The notes below the pieces were generated by a model that was given only the letters and a program-made list of their open reading frames with translations, was not told the origin of the DNA and did no database searches. 5,864 nucleotides of DNA, taken from positions 1 to 5,864 of the forward strand of contig CAIOXF010000073.1 of NCBI GenBank assembly GCA_903862155.1, read 5' to 3'. The DNA is from an uncultured cyanobacterium. Lineage in GTDB: Bacteria; Cyanobacteriota; Cyanobacteriia; PCC-6307; Cyanobiaceae. This document shows, piece after piece, positions 1 through 4,669 of this stretch (position 1 is the first letter of the stretch; each line of letters starts with the position of its first letter). The position numbers and the translations under genes are program-made.

Positions 1-122
1 AGCACCGCCGGCACACACTGCCGCTGGATCGGTGAAGGCGTGCTGTAGCCCTTGCGCGCCACCGCCTGCACGATCGGCAGACCCAGGCCCAGATCGGCAA
101 AGCCGGCCGCAGCCTCCAGCAC
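1..122 (-). CDS. DEAD-box RNA helicase, N-terminal fragment (continues past left edge)
   Basis: ATP-dependent RNA helicase of the DEAD-box family; such enzymes remodel RNA duplexes in ribosome assembly, mRNA decay or cold adaptation. Only 40 codons plus two bases lie in the window. They contain the N-terminal Q-motif region: GFADLGL at residues 7-13, where the upstream aromatic of the Q motif sits, then GYSTPSPIQ at 25-33, whose Gln contacts adenine in this family. The Walker A and DEAD boxes would lie beyond the edge. No ATG exists in frame back to the stop at 266-264. I chose GTG at 122-120 because GGAG (132-129) sits six bases upstream, which is ideal spacing, and because family members often begin shortly before the Q motif. 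An upstream non-standard start (for example ATT at 215) cannot be excluded. It is on the same strand as the operon to its right but 168 bases from it, so it may have its own promoter. Family assignment is confident; the specific paralogue is not resolvable. Confidence 0.85.
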   Translation of the reverse strand, partial: MLEAAAGFADLGLGLPIVQAVARKGYSTPSPIQRQCVPAV

Positions 123-290
123 CTCGGGCTCCGGCGGAGCAGGCCGTTCAGGGGCAGTGCCCCCCCCTGCCGCGGCGGGTGCTGAGGCGGCGGCGGGGCG
201 GCGGCGACGCTGAATTGGGGAGCGGGAACGGGTCGCGGTAATGGGGGCGCAGCAGCAATGACTTCACCCTACGGGCGAGCCAGCGGCGCG
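123..290. other. GC-rich intergenic spacer upstream of the helicase gene
   Basis: 168 bases between the end of the RibK-like gene and the helicase GTG. It has a CGG-rich triplet stretch (about 186-207), an eight-base C run (160-167) and a short palindrome (151-163). It most likely holds the helicase promoter and leader. I could not pick out a convincing -35/-10 pair, nor an intrinsic terminator with a T tract after the stop at 291. Frames across it are open only because of the base composition. Confidence 0.5.
151..163. repeat. Short perfect palindrome GGGGCA-G-TGCCCC in the helicase leader
   Basis: A 13-base inverted repeat with 6-base arms, centred at 157. It lies about 30 bases upstream of the helicase start codon and just outside its GGAG ribosome binding site. 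In RNA, a 4-bp G-C stem with a 5-base loop is the realistic form. It could be a small leader hairpin or a protein-binding site. In DNA this rich in G and C, a chance occurrence is also plausible. Confidence 0.25.
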
Positions 291-1010
291 TCAGTTCACA
301 TACAGATGGCGGGCCGCCTCCAATGTGGCGAGCAGATCCGCATCGCTGAGATCGAGCGCCTCCCGCCAGTTCACCTCCGCGAGCCAGGCCCGCAGGTTTG
401 TCGCCACCTGCAAGGGCTGATCCGCAGGGCCCAGACCCGTGAAGAACTGCTCCTGGGCCGCGAGAACCCGGAACTTGAGGAATTCCAAAAGCCGGGCCTT
501 GAGCCGGGCGCTCTGCACCAGCCGGCAATGGCGCCCATCCACGCCCAGCTCCAAGCCAATGCCGGGGCTGAGCCCGTCGATCCAGGGGGCCAGGATTTCC
601 AGCCGGTCGGGGGCCTGGAAATGGCGCTCCTTGGTGTCCGGATGGGGCCAGTAAATCCAGCCGGCCCGCTCCGTGGGCTGGTCTGGCAGGCGCAGGCGAC
701 AGGGCCAGAAGGAGAAGGTTTCGGGGGGATGGAGGTGAGTCCAGGCCAGCTGATCCACATGGAACGCAGGCTCGCTGAAGCGCCATGTAGCGCCGGGGAA
801 GCCGAGGTTGAGGGTGCCGGGATGGCAGTCGCCCAGATCCAGGCCGAGCCTGGCGAAGTGGGGCTGCTGCAGGGCGATGGTGCCGGCGGGATAGGGGCTG
901 TCAGAAGCACGGCCGGAGGCCACCCCATGGCCGGCCACCAGCAGGCCGCGGTGCCAGCGCAGCTGGGCCATAGCAATGGCGGTTTGGTTGGCCAGGCGCA
1001 ACACAGCCAT
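291..1010 (-). CDS. Conserved cyanobacterial protein with CTP-dependent riboflavin kinase-like (RibK/DUF120) N-terminal domain
   Basis: 239 aa, apparently cytosolic, with no signal peptide or membrane segment. Residues 27-33 (GHGVASG), PHF at 50-52, PGTLN at 64-68, WPHPDTK at 121-127 and LEILAPW at 137-143 occur in the same order and similar spacing as the G-V-SG, GTLN, P-x-T and IEIIAP blocks of archaeal CTP-dependent riboflavin kinase. In that family the GTLN loop lies at the Mg-nucleotide site. Riboflavin phosphorylation is therefore a hypothesis only; cyanobacteria normally use RibF. Residues 168-239 form a separate, probably helical domain (LKARLLEFLKFR onward) that I do not recognise. 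Start: ATG at 1010-1008, whose A is also the last base of the upstream gene's TGA. TTG at 1013 would add one residue. The ribosome binding site is weak, which fits translational coupling. Coding is supported by sensible composition and the ordered motifs. It is third in the terC operon. Confidence 0.8.
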   Translation of the reverse strand: MAVLRLANQTAIAMAQLRWHRGLLVAGHGVASGRASDSPYPAGTIALQQPHFARLGLDLGDCHPGTLNLGFPGATWRFSEPAFHVDQLAWTHLHPPETFSFWPCRLRLPDQPTERAGWIYWPHPDTKERHFQAPDRLEILAPWIDGLSPGIGLELGVDGRHCRLVQSARLKARLLEFLKFRVLAAQEQFFTGLGPADQPLQVATNLRAWLAEVNWREALDLSDADLLATLEAARHLYVN

Positions 1011-1363
1011 CAAGCCGCGGCGGGGCTGTAGTGGGCGCAGCGCTCGCAGGGCCCATCGGGCAGCACGGCGCAGCGCAACAACGGGCTGCGGGCGTTGAAG
1101 CGGCAGCTGGGATCACCGATCACCCAGCCCTGCCGCCAGGGGCGGGCATCAGCCGGCTGCCGCTGGGGCTTCACCTGCAGCGCCACCGACCAGAGCTCAT
1201 AACGACCGCTCTTGAGCCGGTAGCGATGGCGCCGCTGCATCACCAGAAAACTCCGCTCCCCGCACAGCAGCCACCGGCCGGGCTGGGGCACCGCATCGAG
1301 ACTCTCCACCTCCAGCTGATCCAGAAGCTGGTCGCTGCCAATCGCCCGCAGCTCCACCCGCAT
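1010..1363 (-). CDS. Small four-cysteine protein, DUF6464-like
   Basis: 117 aa, soluble. I recognise the C-terminal block VIGDPSCRFN (81-90), ARSPLLRCAV (91-100), then GPCERC (104-109), as typical of a cyanobacterial family of unknown function, probably DUF6464. The cysteines at 87, 98, 106 and 109 give C-x10-C-x7-C-x2-C. That is compatible with a structural zinc site or an iron-sulfur cluster, which is inference. The N-terminal ~65 residues (VELRAIGSDQLL, then FLVMQRRHRYRL, then RYELWSVAL) look like beta strands of a small barrel. Start: ATG at 1363-1361 overlaps the terC TGA by one base. The downstream junction is the same kind of overlap. Ribosome binding site support is weak, again suggesting coupling. 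No function is known to me. Its place between a metal-transport-like membrane protein and a RibK-like protein hints at a metal or cofactor role but does not show one. Confidence 0.85.
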   Translation of the reverse strand: MRVELRAIGSDQLLDQLEVESLDAVPQPGRWLLCGERSFLVMQRRHRYRLKSGRYELWSVALQVKPQRQPADARPWRQGWVIGDPSCRFNARSPLLRCAVLPDGPCERCAHYSPAAA

Positions 1364-2130
1364 CAGTCGGCTTCAGCGGCAGGTGCAGGTGCGGGTGTGT
1401 TGCGCACCGAGAAGCCCCATACAAAGAGTGCGGCCACCAGCGCAAGCAGGGCCCATTCCGGAATCTCCAGGGTGGGGAGCAGCACCCGCAGCAGCAGCCG
1501 GATCCCCACAAAGCCAACGGCCAGATAACCGGCCGTTTCCAGATGGCGGAACACCTCCAGCCAGCGGATGAACAGCTCGGCAGTGAGTCGCAGGGCGATC
1601 ACCCCGATCACACCGCCGGCCATCACCAGCACGAGGCGGTCGCTCACCGCCACCGCAGCGGCCACGCTGTCGAGCGAGAAGGCCAGATCGGTGGCGGCAA
1701 GGGTGGCCACCACACTGCCCAGGGTGGCCGCGGTCTGGCCATGGGGGTGGTCGCCAACGCCGAGCACCGGTGCCTGCTCGTCGAGTTCCTCACCCTCCCC
1801 GTCCTGGAACACCGTCACCAGGTGGCGGCCGCAGAGCCAGAGCAGGTAGCCCGATGCCGCCAGCTGCAGCGGCCAGAAGTCGAGCACCCACCGGGCAGCC
1901 ACAATCAGGGCCAGGCGAAACACCAGGGCCAGCAGCAGGCCGAGGTTGAGGGCCGTCTCCTGGCGCCGACGGTCGTGCAGGCGGCGGGAGATGGCGGCCA
2001 GGGCGATGGCGTTGTCGGCGGAGAGCACCGCCTCCAGTGCCACCAGCAGGGGCAACAGGAGCAGCACTTCCCCCCACTGATCAGCTTCCTGAATCAGGGG
2101 CGACAGCGACTCAATCGACGTGGCTTCCAT
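1363..2130 (-). CDS. TerC family integral membrane protein (probable metal ion exporter)
   Basis: 255 aa inner or thylakoid membrane protein. Both TerC signatures are present: ALEAVLSADNAIALA at residues 31-45, with Asp39 and Asn40, and a second block from Asp148 through FSLDSVAAA (151-159), with Asp154. These acidic residues lie in membrane helices and are conserved in the family. About seven hydrophobic segments can be seen (roughly 21-45, 61-80, 86-104, 136-160, 166-184, 198-218, 226-241). A His/acid-rich loop (110-131: GEGEELDE, then GDHPHG) lies between the third and fourth. Relatives such as Alx and the Bacillus TerC proteins export manganese, and the plant homologue acts in thylakoid biogenesis; manganese export here is inference. 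The frame is open much further upstream to 2454, but that part is antisense to the neighbour and GC-driven. ATG at 2130 has GGGGG about eight bases upstream and begins just before the first helix. It is first in a three-gene coupled operon. Confidence 0.93.
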   Translation of the reverse strand: MEATSIESLSPLIQEADQWGEVLLLLPLLVALEAVLSADNAIALAAISRRLHDRRRQETALNLGLLLALVFRLALIVAARWVLDFWPLQLAASGYLLWLCGRHLVTVFQDGEGEELDEQAPVLGVGDHPHGQTAATLGSVVATLAATDLAFSLDSVAAAVAVSDRLVLVMAGGVIGVIALRLTAELFIRWLEVFRHLETAGYLAVGFVGIRLLLRVLLPTLEIPEWALLALVAALFVWGFSVRNTPAPAPAAEAD

Positions 2131-2180
2131 CACAATCCCCCAAGAAACCACTCTAGAAACCGCGTCCGAAGGCCCCGCCC
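2131..2180. promoter_or_regulatory. Divergent control region between terC and the duplicated-module gene, with a 7-bp direct repeat
   Basis: Only 50 bases separate two divergent start codons, so both promoters must lie here or inside the genes. The spacer is more AT-rich than its surroundings. It carries a perfect direct repeat AGAAACC (2143-2149 and 2155-2161), 12 bases apart start to start, separated by ACTCT. The near-helical-turn spacing would suit a regulator binding one DNA face. No good sigma-70 -35/-10 pair stands out on either strand; TAGAAA at 2154-2159 is only a possible plus-strand -10. GAAGG (2168-2172) serves the plus gene, and GGGGG serves terC on the other strand. Confidence 0.4.
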
Positions 2181-2978
2181 ATGCAGCTGCAGGCCCGTCT
2201 GGTGCATGCCGAATCCGGTCGGCGGGTGGTGGAAGTCTCGGCCCACCGCAACGGCGAACTGCTGGGCAGCACCCTGGGGGAAGGCGCCACCGCCGAAGAG
2301 GCGGAAGACAGGGCCCTAGCGCGGCTCCAAGCTCGCCTGGGCCAGCCGCAGAGCACCGCTCCTCAAGCCCCGGCGCCAGGGGTGGAACGCAAGGCCGAGC
2401 CCCCCAAGCGCGTCGAGCCGCCAGCACGCCCCCAGCCGGCCAAGCCCCAGCCACCTGTGGCCGCTGACCCCCAGCCGGATGCCGAAGCGCTCAGCGATGA
2501 GGGCCAAACCAGCCTGCAGCTGCCCGCACTGCCCAAACCACCCGCGCCCACACCTGGTGGGCCGGAAGTCCCGCTGGAGCCGGAACCGGATCCAGAAGAC
2601 TGGAGCAGCGAGCTGGCCCAGATCGACCTGCAGCTCAAACGGCTGGGCTGGCAGCGGGAGCAGGAAAGCGTCTACCTGGAGCGGGCGTTTGGCCATCCCA
2701 GCCGCAGCCGTCTCACCACCTACGGCGATCTGCTGGGCTACCTCCAAAGCCTGCAGGGGCTGGAGCCCGGCGCCGATCCCCAGAACGCCCCGGTTCCGCT
2801 GCGGCGGCGCGACCTGCTGGCCCAGTGCGATGGCCTGCTGGGCCAACTGCAATGGGATGCCAATCAGGGACGTCAGTTCCTGGAGAAGCACTTCCAGGTG
2901 CAGAGCCGGCAGCAACTGAGCGACACCCAGCTTCTGCAGTTCAACATGCTGCTGGAGGGGGAGCTGATCGGGGTTTGA
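2181..2978 (+). CDS. Conserved hypothetical protein with duplicated C-terminal helical module and Pro-rich linker
   Basis: 265 aa, soluble, three parts. Residues 1-54 alternate hydrophobic strands (LQARLVHA, RVVEVSAH), then GSTLGEGATAEEAEDRA and a helix. The G-x-G-x-t-x-x-EAE-x-A pattern is reminiscent of the last strand and helix of double-stranded-RNA-binding folds, but that is only a resemblance. Residues 55-140 are Pro/Ala/acid-rich and surely disordered. Residues 144-192 and 212-260 are two copies of one ~49-residue helical module, sharing L-x-AQ-x-D, L-x-W, a YLE/FLE-x-x-F block, SR-x-x-L and a closing LL. Such modules recall helical tails on nucleic-acid-binding proteins; the function is unknown. 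Start: ATG 2181 with GAAGG eight bases upstream. It is divergent from terC and convergent with the 33-aa gene 25 bases downstream. Coding is confident because the repeat is conserved at protein level; function is open. Confidence 0.85.
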   Translation: MQLQARLVHAESGRRVVEVSAHRNGELLGSTLGEGATAEEAEDRALARLQARLGQPQSTAPQAPAPGVERKAEPPKRVEPPARPQPAKPQPPVAADPQPDAEALSDEGQTSLQLPALPKPPAPTPGGPEVPLEPEPDPEDWSSELAQIDLQLKRLGWQREQESVYLERAFGHPSRSRLTTYGDLLGYLQSLQGLEPGADPQNAPVPLRRRDLLAQCDGLLGQLQWDANQGRQFLEKHFQVQSRQQLSDTQLLQFNMLLEGELIGV

Positions 2979-3003
2979 ACCCGGGCAATCAGCAGATGGA
3001 GTC

Positions 3004-3105
3004 TCAGCAGTTGGTGCCGCGGTTGCGCTGGCTCAGGTAATCCATGCGGCGAGCACCAGGAGCCACACCCAGAAACCGAGCCACGGCCTGCATCAGTGCT
3101 TTCAT
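3004..3105 (-). CDS. 33-aa small protein with strong ribosome binding site
   Basis: ATG at 3105-3103 to TGA at 3006-3004, 33 codons. It begins MKALMQAVARFLGVAPG and ends RRMDYLSQRNRGTNC. The first ~15 residues could form an amphipathic helix; the tail is polar and basic with a terminal Cys. The start has AAAGG a few bases upstream (part of AAGAAAGGG, 3106-3116 region), the best Shine-Dalgarno in this part of the window. The -35/-10-like pair at 3161-3133 would place transcription start about 20 bases before the ATG. Codon choice matches neighbours, with G/C at many third positions. The MDYLSQ stretch recalls small bacterial proteins of the form Y-L-x-Q seen in DUF3563-like families, but I cannot assign it. 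It converges on the 265-aa gene and is too short for default gene callers. Confidence 0.6.
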   Translation of the reverse strand: MKALMQAVARFLGVAPGARRMDYLSQRNRGTNC

Positions 3106-3116
3106 AACCCTTTCTT
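3106..3116 (-). promoter_or_regulatory. Ribosome binding site of the 33-aa gene
   Basis: On the minus strand the sequence before the ATG reads AAGAAAGGGTT. AAAGG/GGG lies within a few bases of the start, close to the anti-Shine-Dalgarno complement. It is the main reason for accepting this short frame as a gene. The local AT-richness contrasts with the GC-rich DNA on both sides. Confidence 0.55.
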
Positions 3117-3132
3117 AACCTTGCTGGCCGCC

Positions 3133-3161
3133 CTTCTAGCGCAACAACTCCTTGGGATCAA
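3133..3161 (-). promoter_or_regulatory. Candidate sigma-70 promoter for the 33-aa gene
   Basis: Minus strand: TTGATC (3161-3156) and TAGAAG (3138-3133) separated by exactly 17 bases. Each hexamer matches the consensus at four of six positions. Transcription would start near 3126, about 20 bases upstream of the ATG at 3105. The spacing is ideal but the hexamers are imperfect, so chance remains possible. Confidence 0.35.
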
Positions 3162-3244
3162 GGCACGGGCCTGATCTGGCACCGGCGCATGGGCAATCTC
3201 CCGGCCACAGCCCACCATTGGCTCCAGTGTGGCCCTGCCGTTCG

Positions 3245-3451
3245 ATGCAACGCAGCTCCAATAGCTGGCCCGTGGTGGTGGCGTTGCTGGCATTGATTGG
3301 ATTCGCCGTGGCCCGCCATACCAGCGATCGCCAGCAGTTCCAACCCAACCGGCCCAGCACCCCATCGCGGCTTTGCCAGGTGAACGGGCGCCCATGCAAT
3401 TCAGTGGAGCGACTGCGCAGCATCCGTGGCCTGCAGCTCGACCAACGCTGA
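3245..3451 (+). CDS. Small single-pass membrane protein with paired cysteines (paralogue 1)
   Basis: 68 aa. A short polar N-terminus (MQRSSNS) is followed by one hydrophobic helix (about 8-23, WPVVVALLALIGFAVA), then a basic/polar segment and a tail with Cys44 and Cys51 followed by NSVERL. The tail probably lies outside the cytoplasm or in the lumen if the helix is a signal anchor; the two cysteines could form a disulfide or bind a cofactor (inference). The frame is open 93 bases further upstream, but I chose ATG 3245 because it places the helix right after the start, as in the neighbouring paralogue. No clear Shine-Dalgarno precedes it, so the exact start is uncertain. The gene 45 bases downstream encodes a protein of the same size and layout, suggesting a tandem duplication and co-transcription. 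The family is not recognised. Confidence 0.65.
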   Translation: MQRSSNSWPVVVALLALIGFAVARHTSDRQQFQPNRPSTPSRLCQVNGRPCNSVERLRSIRGLQLDQR

Positions 3452-3496
3452 GCTGCCAGGCAGGATCGATCAGGCGCTTCTGCGGAACCTCTTGCC

Positions 3497-3709
3497 ATGG
3501 ACCGCCGCCCCGAACACCCGCCTGCGGCCTGGCCCGCGGTGCTGGTGGTGCTCGCGTTGGTGGCGGTTGCCGTGGGCGTACACCTCAACTTCAAGAAACG
3601 CGGGCTGGTGATCCGCGAAGCCAGCAGCACCGGCACCTGCTCCCCCCAGGAGGAGCTGGTGTGCACCGATGTGGAGCACATCCAGCGGATCTTGCGCGAT
3701 CAAAACTGA
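3497..3709 (+). CDS. Small single-pass membrane protein with paired cysteines (paralogue 2)
   Basis: 70 aa. It has an N-terminal polar/Pro-rich stretch, one strong hydrophobic helix (about 12-30, WPAVLVVLALVAVAVGVHL), then a basic NFKKRG that should stay on the side where the helix emerges. The tail has Cys48 and Cys56 followed by TDVEHIQRI. It matches the preceding gene's C-x(6)-C-x-x-V-E arrangement, here with seven residues between cysteines. ATG 3497 is preceded by only a weak purine stretch (GCGGAA), and no better start exists nearby. Codons are strongly G/C-ending, as in neighbours. It ends 23 bases before the stop of the convergent HExxH gene. The function is unknown; it resembles small cyanobacterial membrane proteins that are usually left as hypothetical. 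Confidence 0.7.
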   Translation: MDRRPEHPPAAWPAVLVVLALVAVAVGVHLNFKKRGLVIREASSTGTCSPQEELVCTDVEHIQRILRDQN

Positions 3710-3718
3710 GGCCCTGAT

Positions 3719-3743
3719 CCAGCCCTGCCGGTTCAGCGGCTGG
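3719..3743. terminator. GC-rich hairpin between convergent genes (possible bidirectional terminator)
   Basis: CCAGCC (3719-3724) plus CTG (3725-3727) pair with CAG (3734-3736) plus GGCTGG (3738-3743). This gives a nine-bp stem with one bulged C (3737) and a six-base loop. It sits at the junction of convergent genes and overlaps the last three codons of the minus-strand gene. No T tract follows directly on either strand; TTTT on the minus strand is over ten bases away. It is therefore not a classical intrinsic terminator. Confidence 0.3.
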
Positions 3744-4641
3744 CGTCAGGACAGTGCTGGCGCACCAGGGCAGCACCGAGCCCCAGGCGGTCTTGGTTGG
3801 CATAGGCCTCCCGCTCCAGGCGCTGCTCCTGGGCAGAGGCCTGGCGGTAGATGGGCTCCTCCAACACCGCAGCCAGCGTGCCCGGCAGCTGCTCACTCAG
3901 CCCCAGCGGGCGCGGGGTGGCCCGCAATCGCCCACGGGCGCTGCAGCTCTGAGCCACATGGATCGCCTCGTGGTTGAGCACCTTGGCGAACTCCAGGCTC
4001 CCCTTACGCACCACCCGCGGCTGGATGCGAATCGTGCGCTGGCCGGGATCCCACTCCCCGGCCGCCCCGGGCTTGCGGGGTTGGGTGAGTGCGATGCGCA
4101 CCCCCACGCGCCTCAGATCGCTGAGCAGCTCACCGATGGCCAGCCGCTCCCGGGCGAAGGTGGGCGGCGACGCCATCAACGCCCGGATCTCCAAGATGGT
4201 GAGCTCTGGGTCCCCGGCCCGGCGTTTGTACACGTAGCGGGTGCGGCCATCGGGCAACGGCTCGGCCCGGGGGATCCAGGCCCGATCGGCCTCGGCCAGC
4301 TGCTCAAGCAGGCCGTTTTCGCTTTGGCCGATCAGGCCGGCTGGGCCCACCGCCGCAGCCAGCGCTGGGGCAAGCGTTGACCTCGCCTCAGAGGGTGGTG
4401 CTGCCGTGGGTGGGCGATGGGGCAGCAGGGACACCACCACTCCCGCGGCCACCAGCACGCCGGCCAGCGCTGGCCAGGGCCGCACCACGGGCACCCGCTC
4501 CAGGGGATCGCCGCAATGGCCGCAGAGCAGGGAGCCATCCACGCCGCGCAGCACCCGCGGCGGCAGATGCCGGCAATAGGGACAGCGGTAGGTGGCCAGG
4601 GCTGTTGGGCTGGGGGATTCCAGTCTGTTGCCGCTTGCCAC
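3733..4641 (-). CDS. Zinc-ribbon, membrane-anchored HExxH protein (putative metallopeptidase)
   Basis: 302 aa from GTG 4641. Domains in order: a CPYC (20-23) and CGHC (40-43) zinc ribbon; a single hydrophobic helix (about 56-74); a Pro/Ala-rich linker; then a ~190-residue domain with HEAIH at 224-228 inside FAKVLNHEAIHVAQSC. HExxH is the zinc-binding catalytic motif of many metallopeptidases. An EREAYA segment (276-281) downstream offers Glu278 as a possible third zinc ligand. The ribbon would be cytoplasmic and the peptidase on the other side of the membrane, or the reverse; topology is not decidable here. Proteolytic activity is inference. No ATG is available before the ribbon; GTG 4641 is the only common start that keeps the ribbon and avoids overlapping mfd, but it has no clear ribosome binding site. 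The frame continues open to 5112 only as antisense of mfd. The gene is divergent from mfd and convergent with the small membrane-protein pair. Confidence 0.82.
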   Translation of the reverse strand: MASGNRLESPSPTALATYRCPYCRHLPPRVLRGVDGSLLCGHCGDPLERVPVVRPWPALAGVLVAAGVVVSLLPHRPPTAAPPSEARSTLAPALAAAVGPAGLIGQSENGLLEQLAEADRAWIPRAEPLPDGRTRYVYKRRAGDPELTILEIRALMASPPTFARERLAIGELLSDLRRVGVRIALTQPRKPGAAGEWDPGQRTIRIQPRVVRKGSLEFAKVLNHEAIHVAQSCSARGRLRATPRPLGLSEQLPGTLAAVLEEPIYRQASAQEQRLEREAYANQDRLGLGAALVRQHCPDASR

Positions 4642-4669
4642 AATCGGGTGCTGCCGATCCGCCGCCGCG
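4642..4669. promoter_or_regulatory. 28-base divergent spacer between the HExxH gene and mfd
   Basis: Too short to hold two complete back-to-back promoters, so at least one promoter should lie inside the opposite coding region. CACAAT (4639-4644) is a possible plus-strand -10 for mfd with no good -35. No convincing promoter is visible for the minus gene, and neither start has a clear Shine-Dalgarno. Confidence 0.3.

Noticed and set aside
186..207. CGG/CCG triplet-rich stretch as a possible microsatellite
   Set aside because: Interrupted, short and expected at this base composition.
148..267. Possible frameshifted N-terminal extension of the helicase from GTG 267, joined at the G8 run
   Set aside because: It would need a one-base shift, and its translation is Pro/Arg-rich with no helicase features. 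GTG 122 with a well-placed GGAG explains the gene without it.
148..786. Minus-strand open frame of 212 codons overlapping the RibK-like gene
   Set aside because: Low-complexity Arg/Pro/Gly translation with no family features. The overlapping frame (291-1010) has ordered motifs and coupled junctions.
258..1031. Plus-strand open frame of 257 codons opposite the RibK-like gene
   Set aside because: Antisense shadow in GC-rich DNA, with no recognisable domain and unlikely composition (Gly/Ala/Gln-rich).
1543..2319. Plus-strand open frame of 258 codons opposite terC
   Set aside because: The translation is His/Gln/Gly-rich, typical of antisense of a membrane protein gene. The TerC signatures are on the other strand.
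2131..2454. Upstream extension of the TerC frame
   Set aside because: Runs antisense into the 265-aa gene with no hydrophobic or family character. ATG 2130 has a ribosome binding site and gives the normal family length.
2970..2983. GGGTT-TG-AACCC inverted repeat over the stop of the 265-aa gene as a terminator
   Set aside because: Five-bp arms with a two-base loop and no T tract; not a credible hairpin terminator.
3136..3681. Minus-strand open frame of 181 codons opposite the small membrane protein genes
   Set aside because: Ser/Arg/Thr/Cys-rich nonsense-like translation. The plus-strand frames show matching transmembrane-plus-Cys layouts and better codon use.
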